NCBI GenBank assembly: GCA_024231905.1
Contig: JAAEQC010000199.1
Span: 62,001-126,000, forward strand
Length of the DNA stretch: 64,000 nt
Source: a bacterium
GTDB taxonomy: Bacteria > Krumholzibacteriota > Krumholzibacteriia > LZORAL124-64-63
Direction: 5' to 3'
The translations under genes and the position numbers were made by a program. The notes beneath the pieces were generated by a model, which was not told the DNA's origin, made no database searches, and saw only the letters and a program-made list of their open reading frames with translations. Shown in pieces: positions 44,033 through 53,233 of the stretch (position 1 is its first letter; the number at the start of each line of letters is the position of its first letter).

Positions 44033-45325
44033 ATGCGCAGCGGAACGGGACGTTGGACGGCGGTCGTGGTGGCCGCGGTCCTGGTGACGGGGATGCTGGC
44101 CGGTTGCGGCGGCAAGGAACAGACGGAAACTCGCCCCCTGGTCATCGTAGGCGTGGATTCGGCCGACTGGCACCTGTGGCGCCCCATGCTCGACGAAGGG
44201 CGGTTGCCCCACCTGGCGGCCTTCATGGACCAGGCGGCCTCCGGTCGCATGAAGACCTTCTACCCCCTGGAGAAATCGCCCCTGCTGTGGGCGAGCATCA
44301 CCACGGGCACGACCCCTGATGTCCACGGTGTGGCCCACTTCGTCAAGGGCGCGGACCAGAAGCCCGTCCGCGGCGCCGCCTGGGGCGCGCCGGCCCTGTG
44401 GGATATCCTCGGCGCCGCCGGCCTGTCCACCTCCATCGTGGGCATGTGGACCACCTATCCGGCCCGCCCCATCGAGGGCGTCATGGTCAGCGACTATCTT
44501 CCCTACGGACGCAGCCGCAACAAGCCCCTGGAGAATCTGGTCTATCCGGACTCGCTCACCGAGCAGGTCGTTTCCCTGCGCGTGGATCCCGACACCATCT
44601 CCAACGAGCAGCTCACTCGCTTCATCGACGCGGACAAGATGGAGCTGGCCGAATCCAAGTACGGCGGTCTGCTGAGCGACCTGCGCGAGATCTGGGCTGC
44701 GGACCTGGGCTACCTGGCGGTGCACCGCTGGCTGGCACAGGAGACCGATTTCGATCTCACCTTCATCTACCTGCGCGGACCGGACATGGTCAGCCACAAG
44801 TTCTACGCCTACATGGTTCCGGACAAGACCACCCAGTACATGCAGGAAGATGAGATCGAGATCTTCCGCGAGATCGTCCCGCGCTACTACGAGTGGTGCG
44901 ACGAGGTGCTGGGCGAGATCCTCGGCTGGTTCCCGCCGGACCGCCAGGTGATGGTGGTCTCGGACCACGGCTTCCACGGTCCGCGACCCCAGGGCAAGGG
45001 CACCATCGAGCACAGCGAGTGGGGGGTGTGTCTGGTGCGCAGTCCCCTGTACGAGGCCGGTACCGAGTTCGACTATCTGGAGCTGCTGGATCTCTGCCCG
45101 ACCATCCTGGCCCTGATCGGCCTGCCGCCCGGCGCCGATATGCCCGGCTCCGTGCTGGCCGAGGCGCTGACCGCCGACGGCGAGACGTTCGTGCGCCGCC
45201 TGGAGGGGAACCGCTTCCCCAGCTACATGCCGCTGCGGCCGACCGAGGGTCCCGGGGGCGAGCAGGACGCGGGGGTGGACGAGGAACTCAGGAAGCAGTT
45301 GCGGTCGCTGGGCTACATCGATTGA
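44033..45325 (+). CDS. Lipoprotein type I phosphodiesterase / nucleotide pyrophosphatase-like hydrolase
   Basis: The 430-residue product starts at ATG 44033, about 9 bases after AAAGGTGG. The frame stays open upstream but lacks a site. The lipobox is 'LAGC'. The alkaline-phosphatase superfamily core includes metal ligands in 'IVGVDSADWHLWRPM', the nucleophile region 'LWASITTGTTPDVHGV' (Thr), 'IYLRGPDMVSHKF' and 'VVSDHGFHGPRP'. Substrates in this family include phosphodiesters, phosphonates and sulfate esters; this one is undefined. It is divergent from the PDZ gene across a 233-base gap. Confidence 0.85.
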   Translation: MRSGTGRWTAVVVAAVLVTGMLAGCGGKEQTETRPLVIVGVDSADWHLWRPMLDEGRLPHLAAFMDQAASGRMKTFYPLEKSPLLWASITTGTTPDVHGVAHFVKGADQKPVRGAAWGAPALWDILGAAGLSTSIVGMWTTYPARPIEGVMVSDYLPYGRSRNKPLENLVYPDSLTEQVVSLRVDPDTISNEQLTRFIDADKMELAESKYGGLLSDLREIWAADLGYLAVHRWLAQETDFDLTFIYLRGPDMVSHKFYAYMVPDKTTQYMQEDEIEIFREIVPRYYEWCDEVLGEILGWFPPDRQVMVVSDHGFHGPRPQGKGTIEHSEWGVCLVRSPLYEAGTEFDYLELLDLCPTILALIGLPPGADMPGSVLAEALTADGETFVRRLEGNRFPSYMPLRPTEGPGGEQDAGVDEELRKQLRSLGYID

Positions 45326-45356
45326 CGCAGCCCGCCGGGCCCGTTACAAAGGAATC

Positions 45357-46181
45357 ATGAGCGACGACCGCCCCGTCATCTTCGTGGTCAGCGATGGCCG
45401 CGGCGAAACCTGCCGCCAGTACCTGCAGGCGGCGCTGGTCCAGTATGCGGACCTGGACGTGGAGACGGTCGTGCGGTCCAACGTCCTGTCCCCGGAGCTG
45501 GTGGTGGCGGTGGTGGACGAAGCGGCAGCGCGGGGCGGGGTCGTCTTCTACACCCTGGTGGCCGAGGACACGCGGCGCGCCATGCGGCGCCACGCCAGCG
45601 AGCAGCTCGTGACCATCGTCGACGTCCTCGGTCCCGCCTTCGGGGCGCTCCACGAATTCTTCCAGCAGGACTCCCTGGCCACGCCCGGCCTCTTCTACGC
45701 CGCCGAACGCACGCGCATCGACCGCGAGGCCGCCGTGGACTTCGCCCTGAAGCACGACGATGGCCTGCGCCTGACCGAGCTGTACCTGGCGGACGTGGTG
45801 CTGGTGGGCGTGTCCCGGGTGGCCAAGAGCACCACGAGCTTCTACCTGGGCTACAACGGCATCAAGGCCGCCAACGTGCCCCTGGTGGTGGGCACTCCCC
45901 TGCTCAAGGAACTGCTGGCCATGGACTCACGGAAGGTCATCGGCCTGCGCATGAACGTCACCCGGCTCATGGCGGTGCGCGACGCCCGGGCCCGCCATCT
46001 GGGCCCCGTCGGCACCGCGGATTACGTGGACAAGCGGGCCATCGCCGACGAGGTGCGCCGGGCCCACGAGATCATGCAGGAATACGGCTGGCGCAGCTTC
46101 GACGTGTCCTACATGGCGGTCGAAGAAGTCGCGCGCGAGGTGCTCCGACTGCTGGGACGCAAGGCGGGCACCGGGCACTGA
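45357..46181 (+). CDS. ppsR: Bifunctional kinase/pyrophosphorylase regulating PEP synthase or PPDK
   Basis: The 274-residue product is of the DUF299/PSRP family. It phosphorylates and dephosphorylates a Thr next to the catalytic His of pyruvate phosphate dikinase or PEP synthase using ADP or Pi. Signatures are 'FVVSDGRGETCRQYLQAAL' at the N-terminus, the P-loop-like 'VLVGVSRVAKSTTSFYLGYNG' and 'IGLRMNVTRLMAVRDARA'. The target enzyme is not in the window, so which one it regulates is open. It follows the phosphodiesterase gene by 31 bases. Confidence 0.93.
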   Translation: MSDDRPVIFVVSDGRGETCRQYLQAALVQYADLDVETVVRSNVLSPELVVAVVDEAAARGGVVFYTLVAEDTRRAMRRHASEQLVTIVDVLGPAFGALHEFFQQDSLATPGLFYAAERTRIDREAAVDFALKHDDGLRLTELYLADVVLVGVSRVAKSTTSFYLGYNGIKAANVPLVVGTPLLKELLAMDSRKVIGLRMNVTRLMAVRDARARHLGPVGTADYVDKRAIADEVRRAHEIMQEYGWRSFDVSYMAVEEVAREVLRLLGRKAGTGH

Positions 46182-46191
46182 TTCTTTGCTG

Positions 46192-46224
46192 CTTCACGAC
46201 ACCCGTTCCTACTTCACGACACCC
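46192..46224. repeat. Short direct duplication at the 3' end of the DinB gene
   Basis: The 13-base string CTTCACGACACCC occurs at 46192-46204 and again at 46212-46224, on either side of the DinB stop codon. It looks like a local slippage event that duplicated the last codons beyond the stop. Confidence 0.7.
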
Positions 46225-46709
46225 TCGTGCCCGCTCACCCGGCGTAGCACGCCCAGCTGCCCCGTATGGTACGCCTCGTGGAACGCCAGACCCACCAGCA
46301 GCGAACCCACCGTCTCGTTCTCGTCCCCGCTGGGACTGAAGGGCGCCGCTTCGGCCAGGCCCTCGTCGGTCATGTTCTGCAGGGCGGCCAGGATGGCCGG
46401 CTGGGTGGCCTCCAGGTCGGCCACGATTTCGGACAGGGGCGAGGCGCCTTCGCCGTCGGCCATCGGTTCGGACCCGCGGCTGTAGCGCTGGTACTTGTCC
46501 GCGGCGTAGGGGCCGTTGGAGCCCAGCATGGCCAGCACGCCCACCCGCGAGTGGGCGATGTGGCCCGCCACCCAGTTGGCGCAGTTGCCGGCGGGCTGCG
46601 GCTGGACGAGGGCGTCCGCGTCGGACAGACCCAGCAGGTTGGCCCGGGTCACGTGGCCGGTGTAGTTGAACTGGACGGTGAGGGCCTGGGCGATGGTTTG
46701 GGCGTTCAT
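46209..46709 (-). CDS. DinB-superfamily protein
   Basis: The 166-residue product starts at ATG 46709 overlapping the MarR stop (ATGA), with GGAGGAA upstream. A four-helix DinB-like fold is suggested by a helix with 'NWVAGHIAHSRVGVL' (first metal His), and by 'HEAYHTGQLGVLRRV' with two His near the C-terminus, matching the three-His metal site of the family. DinB-like proteins include thiol transferases using mycothiol or bacillithiol; the reaction here is unknown. The overlap with MarR suggests that the regulator controls this gene. Confidence 0.8.
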   Translation of the reverse strand: MNAQTIAQALTVQFNYTGHVTRANLLGLSDADALVQPQPAGNCANWVAGHIAHSRVGVLAMLGSNGPYAADKYQRYSRGSEPMADGEGASPLSEIVADLEATQPAILAALQNMTDEGLAEAAPFSPSGDENETVGSLLVGLAFHEAYHTGQLGVLRRVSGHEGVVK

Positions 46710-47179
46710 GGTTCCTCCTGCGGGTCGGGTGTGGTGATGCGGGTGATGGCGGCCATCACCCGGGTGAAGGCCTTCCGGTCGGCGGCGCTCAGTTCGCCGT
46801 CCAGGGCTTGCTCGAACTCCTCCAGAATGATCCGCACGCGCGCGGCCTTGCGGCGGCCGGCAGCGGTGAGGTCCACCAGGAAGGAGCGTCGGTCTTCGGG
46901 GTTCAAGGTGCGGGTCAGCAGTCCTCGTTGCTCGAGGCGGTCGAGGCTGCCGGTGAGCGTGGATTTCTTGATGCCGAACACGTCCACCAACCGGCCGACG
47001 GGGACCGGGCCGTAGCTGGCGAGGTAACTGACCAGGTGGGACGTGCCGGCCGGGAGGTCGAGGCCGCACGTACGACTGCGCAGGTACTCCTCGATGCCAC
47101 GCACGGTCCGGTGGATCGACGAGAGGTAGCGCAGTGGGGGCAGCGCGGGGCCGTTCTCATTCGGTTTGGGATAGTTCAT
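46706..47179 (-). CDS. MarR family transcriptional regulator
   Basis: This 157-residue protein has a winged helix-turn-helix: 'VPVGRLVDVFGIKKSTLTGSLDRLEQRGLLTR' and the wing 'NPEDRRSFLVDLTAAGR' are characteristic. The ATG start lies inside a 20-bp perfect palindrome and only 7 bases from a -10 hexamer. Either the transcript is leaderless, or initiation is further in at an internal start, which is unlikely because the domain begins soon after. It is probably autoregulated and co-transcribed with DinB. The effector is unknown. Confidence 0.88.
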   Translation of the reverse strand: MNYPKPNENGPALPPLRYLSSIHRTVRGIEEYLRSRTCGLDLPAGTSHLVSYLASYGPVPVGRLVDVFGIKKSTLTGSLDRLEQRGLLTRTLNPEDRRSFLVDLTAAGRRKAARVRIILEEFEQALDGELSAADRKAFTRVMAAITRITTPDPQEEP

Positions 47180-47193
47180 ATATGAACTATAAT
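47166..47193 (+). promoter_or_regulatory. Plus-strand promoter overlapping the MarR operator
   Basis: TTGGGA at 47166-47171 and a perfect TATAAT at 47188-47193 are 16 bases apart, with the 47171-47190 palindrome between and over them. It points toward the chemoreceptor remnant and may be a relic. Confidence 0.5.
47171..47190. promoter_or_regulatory. MarR operator candidate: 20-bp perfect palindrome
   Basis: The bases are perfectly self-complementary, centred on TATA with ATAGTTC/GAACTAT arms. They cover the MarR start codon and the -10 boxes of both divergent promoters, a geometry suited to blocking both. Confidence 0.75.
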
Positions 47194-47214
47194 GCGGCTG
47201 TGGTCATCCCGCAA
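47186..47214 (-). promoter_or_regulatory. Promoter of the MarR-DinB operon
   Basis: On the minus strand, -35 TTGCGG (47214-47209) and -10 TATAGT (47191-47186) are 17 bases apart. The A of the MarR ATG lies at the expected +1, implying a leaderless mRNA. Confidence 0.6.
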
Positions 47215-47317
47215 TCGTCAGGTTCCGGTCGGACTGGATCTTCACAAGGGGAGGGTCGGATCCTGGACCTGCCGGTGGAGGACGGTCTGATGGCGCCGTT
47301 AGCCGCGTAATTGAATC

Positions 47318-47806
47318 ATGATGGGGATTCCTTTGCTTCTAGAGATGAATGACGAGATCGCCTTCCAGACGAATCTCCTGGCGCTCAACGCCGCCGTGGA
47401 GGCAGCGCGCGCCGGCGACGCCGGCAAGGGTTTTGCCGTGGTGGCCGAAGAGGTCCGCAGCCTGGCCCAGAACAGCGCCGCGGCCGCCCAGAACACGTCC
47501 GACCTCATCGCCAGCGCCCAGGAGCTCGCGCTCGACGGCGTGATCGTCACCGAGGAATCGGCGGCGGCGAGCGAAGAGTTGTCCGCCCAGGCCAATGATC
47601 TCGTCGAGACGGTCGGTCAGTTCAGCCAGCTGCTCGGCAGTCAAGAGGGGCAGACTCGACGGGTGCAACCGACGACGGCCCATAACCGGGTCGAGTATGG
47701 CAGCGGCGCGACTCGATCCTCGGTCAGACCGGCATTCGACGAGGATGCCCTGGATTCGGCGGACGCTTTTCTCGATCTGGAGTCGGAGTCGGTGATCGAA
47801 CTCTGA
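47318..47806 (+). pseudogene. Methyl-accepting chemotaxis protein remnant
   Basis: The 162-codon open frame contains the most conserved part of a chemoreceptor signalling tip, '[44 protein letters not shown]'-like order from residue 11 (key string [20 protein letters not shown]). The sensory, membrane and HAMP regions are missing, and a stop lies just upstream of the first ATG. The segment between '[12 protein letters not shown]' and '[15 protein letters not shown]' is shorter than normal by roughly 45 residues, and the final third is unrelated acidic sequence. No chemotaxis gene is nearby. It could be expressed as a fragment but cannot sense or span a membrane. Confidence 0.75.
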
Positions 47807-47816
47807 CGGCGAGCTG

Positions 47817-50800
47817 TCAGGAGTCCGCGCGGGCCGTCTGCTTACGCTTCGGCAGGAGACGGCCGAGCATCCGTCCCATCCACCCGAACATGTCCTCCGA
47901 CAGCGAGGCGGTCGAGGGCAGCAGCACCGAGGTCAGGAACGTACTCACGAACAAGCCGCCCATGATCACGAGCGCCATGGAGTAGTAGTACACCCCGCCC
48001 AGGGACGGCTTCTGCACCACGATGGGCACCAGGCCGATGAGGGTCGTCACGGCGGTCATGAGGATCGGCCGCAGCCGTTCCCGCCCGCCTTTGAGCATGG
48101 CCTCGGTGCGGTCCATGCCAGCGCGACGGTACTGGTTGATGTGTTCGAGCATGACGATGCCGTTGTTCACCACGATGCCGATCAGCAGCAGCAGACCGAT
48201 GGCCGCCGGCTGGTCGAAGGATGTCCCGGTAGCCCAGAGCGTCCAAGCCGCTCCGGAGATGGCGAAGGGCAAGGAGACCATGAGGGCCGCCGCCTGCCTT
48301 GCCGACTCGAACAGTCCCGCCATCAACGCGAACACGAGCAGCAGTGCCAGCAGCAGATTCTCCAGGAACTCACGGGACTGCTCCTGCTGCAGCTGCTGCC
48401 AGTTGCCGAAGGTCCACTCGAAGCCGTAGGGGAAGGTCATGTCCCCCAGGGCGGCTTCCACAGCGGGGATGTAGTCGTCGCGCGTGCCGTCCCGGTAGCG
48501 GGCCATGACCCACACGCTGGTGCGCCGGTCGTGGCGCTGGATGGTCTCGCGGCCCGGGCGCTCGTTGAACGCGGCCACCGCGGCCAGGGGAACCTTTTCG
48601 CCGTCGCCCGTGCGCAGGGCCAGGTTTCGCAGCTGGTCTACGCTCTCGGTCTCCTGCTCGTCCAGGGTCATGCGCATTTCCCGCTCACCGTCGGGGGTGC
48701 GGAAACGCGCCAGGCGGCGGCCGCGGAAAGTCAGCCCCACCACCTGGGAGACCTGGTTGGCGGAGACGCCGTAGCGGTCGGCCAGGTCCCGGTCCGGTTC
48801 GATGTGCAACTCCTGGCGGGCTTCGGCGTGGCGGGTCTGCACGTCGTACAGGCCGGGGATCTGCTCGATGTGTTCGATGGCCTGCTCGGCCAGGAGCATC
48901 AGCGTCTCCGTGTCCTCGCCCACGATCTGGAAGGCCACCCGGCTGCGACCCCGGTGACGGCGCCAGTGCTGCCCCGTCTCCTCCACCTGCAGGCGCACGC
49001 CGGCCACCTCGGGCAACAGCTCGCGCAGACGGACGCGCACGGCGGCCACGTTTTCTTCGCTGGCCTCGCCCTCTTCCAGGTAGACGCGGGTCAGGGACCA
49101 GCGGTCGCTCCAGAAGCTGTAGATGGACCGGGCCATGAGTTCCTGGCGGTACGGCTCCAGGGTCTGCTCCACGAAGGAGACGATCTCCTCCTTGCGCTCG
49201 AGGCTCGTCTCCTCGCTGAAGTTGTAACGCACCTGCACGAAGAGTTCGGAGCGGCTGGCGTCGAAGTTCATGTCGGTGCGTTGGTACGGGAAGATGGCCG
49301 ACGCCACCACCACCAGGCCGATCACCGGGCTCAGCCAGCGGCGGCGCAGCACCACCGCCAGCAACCGCTCGTAACGATCCTCCAGCCAGACCATGAACCG
49401 GCCCCGTGGCTTCGGCTTGGAGCGAATGAACCAGCTGGTGGCCATGGGGATCAACGTCTGGCTGATGAACAGGGAGGCCAGCAGCGTCAAGCAGACGGTG
49501 ATGCCCAGTTCCTTGAGGTAGAGATTCATCTCGCTGGGCTTGTTGAAGATGATGGGCAGGAAGACGATGACCGACGTCAAGGTGGCGGCCACCACGGCGA
49601 CGGTCACCTCCTTGGCTCCCTTCAGGGCGGCGGTCTTGCGGTCGGCGCCCAGTTCCCGGTGGCGGAAGATGTTCTCCATGACCACCACGGCGTTGTCCAC
49701 GAGCATGCCGATGCCCACGATGAGGCCAAGGAGAGTGAGCGTATTGAGGGACCGGCCCTGGGCCCACACGATGCCGCAGGTGACGATGAGCGAGAACGGA
49801 ATGCAGGCCACCGCCACGATGGTCGTGGACACCCGGCGCAGGAAGAGGAAGAGCACCACCGAAGCCAGGATGGAGCCGAAGACGCCGGTGAAGGTGAGGT
49901 CCCGCAAGGTCTTGCGGATCTCGGCACCCTGGCTGAACCAGACCAGGAAGTTGATGCCCTGCAGTTCCGGATCCTCGCCCATGCGCTCGACCTCGGCGGT
50001 CAGGGCGTCGCACACCTGCACCGTGTTGGCCCTGCTCTCCTGGCTGACGGTCACGCCGATGGCGAACTCACCGTCCAGGTGGCGTCCGTACTCCAGGGGC
50101 GGCTCCCGGTAGATGACGTCGGCCACGTCCCGCACCCGCAGGCCGTCGGAGCGCAGGGGGAGATTCGCGATCTCGTCCACGGAGCCGAAGGTGCCGATGG
50201 TGCGTACGGTCCAGCGGTGGTCGCCCGAGCGGATCTTGCCCAGGGACTGGTCGAAGTTGTTGCTCCTGAGGGCCAGGTTCACGTCGCGCACGTCGATGCG
50301 GTGGAGTTCCAGGTCGGCCACGCGCAGGTTGATGCGCACCTCGCGGGGGTTGACGCCGTCCAGGCGGACCTGGGCCACGCCCGGCACCCGTTCCAGAGGC
50401 CGGATGATCTTCCGCTCGAGCAGGTCGTAGCTCTCGCTCAGGTCCCGGGGGGAGCTGAGGCGGGCCTCCATGACCGGCGTGTCGGCGTCGCGGGAGTCCC
50501 AGCTGGTGGAGACGGCGATGTCGCCGATGTCGTCGGGCAGGTCGCCACGGATGCGGTCGATGCGCTCCCACACCTCCACCCGGGCCAGGTGCATATCCGT
50601 CTCCCAGGAGAACTCCAGGCGCATACGGCCGCCTTCGGCGCTGCAACGGGCCCAGATGCTTTGCAGCCCACGCACGCCCCCTACGGCGTCCTCCAGGGGC
50701 CGGATGATCATCTGCTCCACCTGTTCGGGGGAGGCGTTTTCGTAGGGGACGTTGACGAAGAGCTCGGGCTCGGTGATGTCGGGCATGAAAGCCAGGGGTA

Positions 50801-50894
50801 GGCGCGCCAGGGCCACCAGGCCGAGTACGATGATACTCACCAGCACCATGAGGGTGGTGACGGGCCGTTTGATGGCCAGTTCAGGCAGGGTCAC
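47817..50894 (-). CDS. RND-family efflux permease (second pump of the operon)
   Basis: The 1025-residue product starts at GTG 50894 with GGAAAGG upstream; the frame extends further but into the TPR gene. It has the HAE1/AcrB layout: an N-terminal helix with 'RPVTTLMVLVSIIVLGLVALARLP', a periplasmic loop, helices with 'LLGLIVGIGMLVDNAVVVMENIFRHRE', a second loop, and a C-terminal helix set with 'GLLLLIGIVVNNGIVMLEHINQYR'. The AcrB Asp pair is Asp-Asn here and the AcrB Lys940 position appears to be Asn. The sequence is distinct from the companion pump. It lies 20 bases after the TPR gene. Confidence 0.92.
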   Translation of the reverse strand: MTLPELAIKRPVTTLMVLVSIIVLGLVALARLPLAFMPDITEPELFVNVPYENASPEQVEQMIIRPLEDAVGGVRGLQSIWARCSAEGGRMRLEFSWETDMHLARVEVWERIDRIRGDLPDDIGDIAVSTSWDSRDADTPVMEARLSSPRDLSESYDLLERKIIRPLERVPGVAQVRLDGVNPREVRINLRVADLELHRIDVRDVNLALRSNNFDQSLGKIRSGDHRWTVRTIGTFGSVDEIANLPLRSDGLRVRDVADVIYREPPLEYGRHLDGEFAIGVTVSQESRANTVQVCDALTAEVERMGEDPELQGINFLVWFSQGAEIRKTLRDLTFTGVFGSILASVVLFLFLRRVSTTIVAVACIPFSLIVTCGIVWAQGRSLNTLTLLGLIVGIGMLVDNAVVVMENIFRHRELGADRKTAALKGAKEVTVAVVAATLTSVIVFLPIIFNKPSEMNLYLKELGITVCLTLLASLFISQTLIPMATSWFIRSKPKPRGRFMVWLEDRYERLLAVVLRRRWLSPVIGLVVVASAIFPYQRTDMNFDASRSELFVQVRYNFSEETSLERKEEIVSFVEQTLEPYRQELMARSIYSFWSDRWSLTRVYLEEGEASEENVAAVRVRLRELLPEVAGVRLQVEETGQHWRRHRGRSRVAFQIVGEDTETLMLLAEQAIEHIEQIPGLYDVQTRHAEARQELHIEPDRDLADRYGVSANQVSQVVGLTFRGRRLARFRTPDGEREMRMTLDEQETESVDQLRNLALRTGDGEKVPLAAVAAFNERPGRETIQRHDRRTSVWVMARYRDGTRDDYIPAVEAALGDMTFPYGFEWTFGNWQQLQQEQSREFLENLLLALLLVFALMAGLFESARQAAALMVSLPFAISGAAWTLWATGTSFDQPAAIGLLLLIGIVVNNGIVMLEHINQYRRAGMDRTEAMLKGGRERLRPILMTAVTTLIGLVPIVVQKPSLGGVYYYSMALVIMGGLFVSTFLTSVLLPSTASLSEDMFGWMGRMLGRLLPKRKQTARADS

Positions 50895-50913
50895 GGCGTG
50901 CCTTTCCGCGCGG

Positions 50914-53211
50914 TCATTGGATGGCGTCCAGCCGTTGGGAGAGTTCCTGCGCCTGCATTGCACCGGGATGATCGGGGTCAGCCTGCCGCCAGCCGGCCAA
51001 CGCTTTCGCCAGGTGCGTGCGTGCTTCCTCGTGACGGCCCCGGTCGGTAGCCAGCAAGGCCAGCTCCAGGTTGATCTCAGGATGGCCGGGACTCAAGGCC
51101 AGAGCCTTGCCCAGGGTCCGGGACGCGTCTCCGTCCTCGCCGGTCAGCCTTTGCACGCGGCCGAGGTCGAGCAGGTGCCGGCGTCCGGTGGGGTTCAGTT
51201 CGCTGGCCTGGGCGTGGAGATCGCGGGCAGCGTCCAGGTCGCCTCGGGCTTCGGCGAGGGAGCCCTCCACCTGCAAGAGGAGGGGACGGATCGCCTCGAG
51301 TTTGTATTCGCGGACCATGGCGTCGGATTCGGCCAGGGCTGCAGTGGCTTCCTGGTGGCGGCGCTGGAGGGCCAGGACCTGGGCCTCGCACATGCCCATC
51401 ATGCTGTCGTTGGGCGGTCCGGCCAGGGCGCGCAACTCCTGCATTCCGGCCAGGGCCGAGTCGGCCCAGGCGGCTGACGTGACGCCGGGTAGCTTGAAGG
51501 CGTGGGCCAGGTATACCTGGCTCGGGTTGACGGTGGCCCGGGCCAGGTCGCCCCAGGCCTTCAATTCGCGGCGGGCCAAGCGCCAGCGGCCTTGGATTGT
51601 GTGCAGATCGATCAGGTCGCCGGACAAGGGCCGGCGGTCCTCGTCGTTGTCGGCCTGTTCGAGCAGCAGGGCCAGGGTCTTGTCCGCTTCGTCGAAGCGG
51701 CCGAGGCGGATGTCGAGGCCCGCCAGTTGACGCCGGGTACCGGTGCGGTCGGGAGCGATGAGGAGAGCCTGCTCCAGAGAACTGCGGGCCTGGTCCAGGT
51801 CGCCGAACTCCGTGTGGAGCGTCGCCATCTGGGTGAAGCTGCGGGCGTCGTTGGGGTGGTCGGCGGCATAGCGCTCGTACAGGTCGGCAGCTTCCTTGCG
51901 CCGGCCCCGTTCCCCGTGGTGATCGGCCAGGGAGGTCAGGATCTCGTAGCGGGTGGGATCGATCTCTAGAATCCGCTCCAGGGCCGCCACGGTGCCGGCG
52001 TCGTCCCCGCGGAATCTGGCGAACATGGCCACCTGGCCGTAGGCGGCCACATCGTTGGGGTAGATGCGGGTCCACATGTCGAGGATGGCCTGGGACTTGT
52101 CCGGGTCCTGTTCCACGTTGAAGTAGTAGATGGCCTTGACCTGGAACTGGGACCGTTCCGAGAGTCGATAGAGATTGGCCATGGCCTGGCGCATGGAGGC
52201 GTAGGAGGCCTCCTCGTCGCCGTTGGTGGCCAGGACCGCGTAACGCAGGAAATGAGCCATGGCGAAGCCCGGATCCAATTCCACGGCCCGTTCCAGGGGC
52301 GGGCCGGCGGACTGCCAGTCGTTGGCGTGGATGAGTTCCGTCATGCCTTCGATGAACCCCCGGAGGGCTTCCGGGTCGGCGGTCAGCACGTCGGCCGCGG
52401 GGAGGTCGGTCTGGGTCTCCAGGTGGCTGGCGGGCAATCCGAGCTCCTGCCGGAGCAGGACAGAGGCTTCGTCGACAACGTCGAACAGGGGCGCCGGCCC
52501 CAGTTGCCGCAGGTCGGTCATACGGCCCGTTTCCGTATCGTGGATGGACAGGTCGAGGGTGATGCCCTCGGGGCCGCGGGCGAAGGAGCCCGTCACGAAG
52601 TGGGGGACGTGGGTGTTGCGGGCGATCTTCCGCATGAGGGGGCGGGGCAGGCCGAGACCGTCGGGGTAGCCCTCCCGGCGCAGGGTTGCGGCCCGGGTGG
52701 TCAGGTCCTCGCCGTCGAGCCAGGGGTCCTGGTTGAGGTCCACCAGCAGGGCTACGGCCAGGCCTTGCCGGAGCCACTCGTCCGCGGGATCGCCCTCGTT
52801 CTCGAAGTAGTAGACCAGGGCCCGGTGCCGGTACTGGCTCTTGGGCACGACCCGCTCGCTCACCGCGCCGTGCTCGTCACGGACTTCCACGGTCTCGGTC
52901 ACCGCGCCCAGGTCCTTGTCGTCGAAGAGGACGAACAGGAGCACGGCGGCGGCGACCATGTTCACCGGGATGGAGACCTTCTCTGTGCGGCCCCAGCGGT
53001 CGGCACCCGGGCGGCCGTGGCACCAGGCCATGACCACGATGCTGGGCAGCAGGGTCACCAGACCCACCGCCAGCAGGTTCACCAGGTGGGGCGAGAGCAT
53101 GAGACGGCCCTCGAGGAAGGCCACGAACTGGACCAGTCCCCAGCTACCCACCACGTAGGCGCTCACGAACGGGATGACCCGCCGCGCCCTCAACTCCTGG
53201 AACATTCCCAT
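50914..53211 (-). CDS. Membrane-anchored tetratricopeptide repeat protein
   Basis: The 765-residue product starts at ATG 53211 after GGGAGAGGAC. The N-terminus 'ELRARRVIPFVSAYVVGSWGLVQF' and the following two hydrophobic helices (to about residue 105) resemble the membrane region of adenylate-cyclase-like TPR proteins. The middle (about 125-260) may be a TolB-N/FlgO-like domain ('NTHVPHFVTGSFARGPEGITLDLSIHDTETG'). From about 290 to the end, tandem TPR units are recognisable ('ALERILEIDP', 'DLYERYAADHPNDARSF', 'LGKALALSPGHPEINLELALLA'). It sits between two RND genes; a role in sensing or assembling the pump is inference. Confidence 0.82.
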   Translation of the reverse strand: MGMFQELRARRVIPFVSAYVVGSWGLVQFVAFLEGRLMLSPHLVNLLAVGLVTLLPSIVVMAWCHGRPGADRWGRTEKVSIPVNMVAAAVLLFVLFDDKDLGAVTETVEVRDEHGAVSERVVPKSQYRHRALVYYFENEGDPADEWLRQGLAVALLVDLNQDPWLDGEDLTTRAATLRREGYPDGLGLPRPLMRKIARNTHVPHFVTGSFARGPEGITLDLSIHDTETGRMTDLRQLGPAPLFDVVDEASVLLRQELGLPASHLETQTDLPAADVLTADPEALRGFIEGMTELIHANDWQSAGPPLERAVELDPGFAMAHFLRYAVLATNGDEEASYASMRQAMANLYRLSERSQFQVKAIYYFNVEQDPDKSQAILDMWTRIYPNDVAAYGQVAMFARFRGDDAGTVAALERILEIDPTRYEILTSLADHHGERGRRKEAADLYERYAADHPNDARSFTQMATLHTEFGDLDQARSSLEQALLIAPDRTGTRRQLAGLDIRLGRFDEADKTLALLLEQADNDEDRRPLSGDLIDLHTIQGRWRLARRELKAWGDLARATVNPSQVYLAHAFKLPGVTSAAWADSALAGMQELRALAGPPNDSMMGMCEAQVLALQRRHQEATAALAESDAMVREYKLEAIRPLLLQVEGSLAEARGDLDAARDLHAQASELNPTGRRHLLDLGRVQRLTGEDGDASRTLGKALALSPGHPEINLELALLATDRGRHEEARTHLAKALAGWRQADPDHPGAMQAQELSQRLDAIQ

Positions 53212-53233
53212 GCTTGGAGTCCTCTCCCTCGCT

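Noticed and set aside
48141-50801. 886-codon open frame on the plus strand
   Set aside because: Antisense to the second RND pump, His/Gln-rich and without a recognisable domain.
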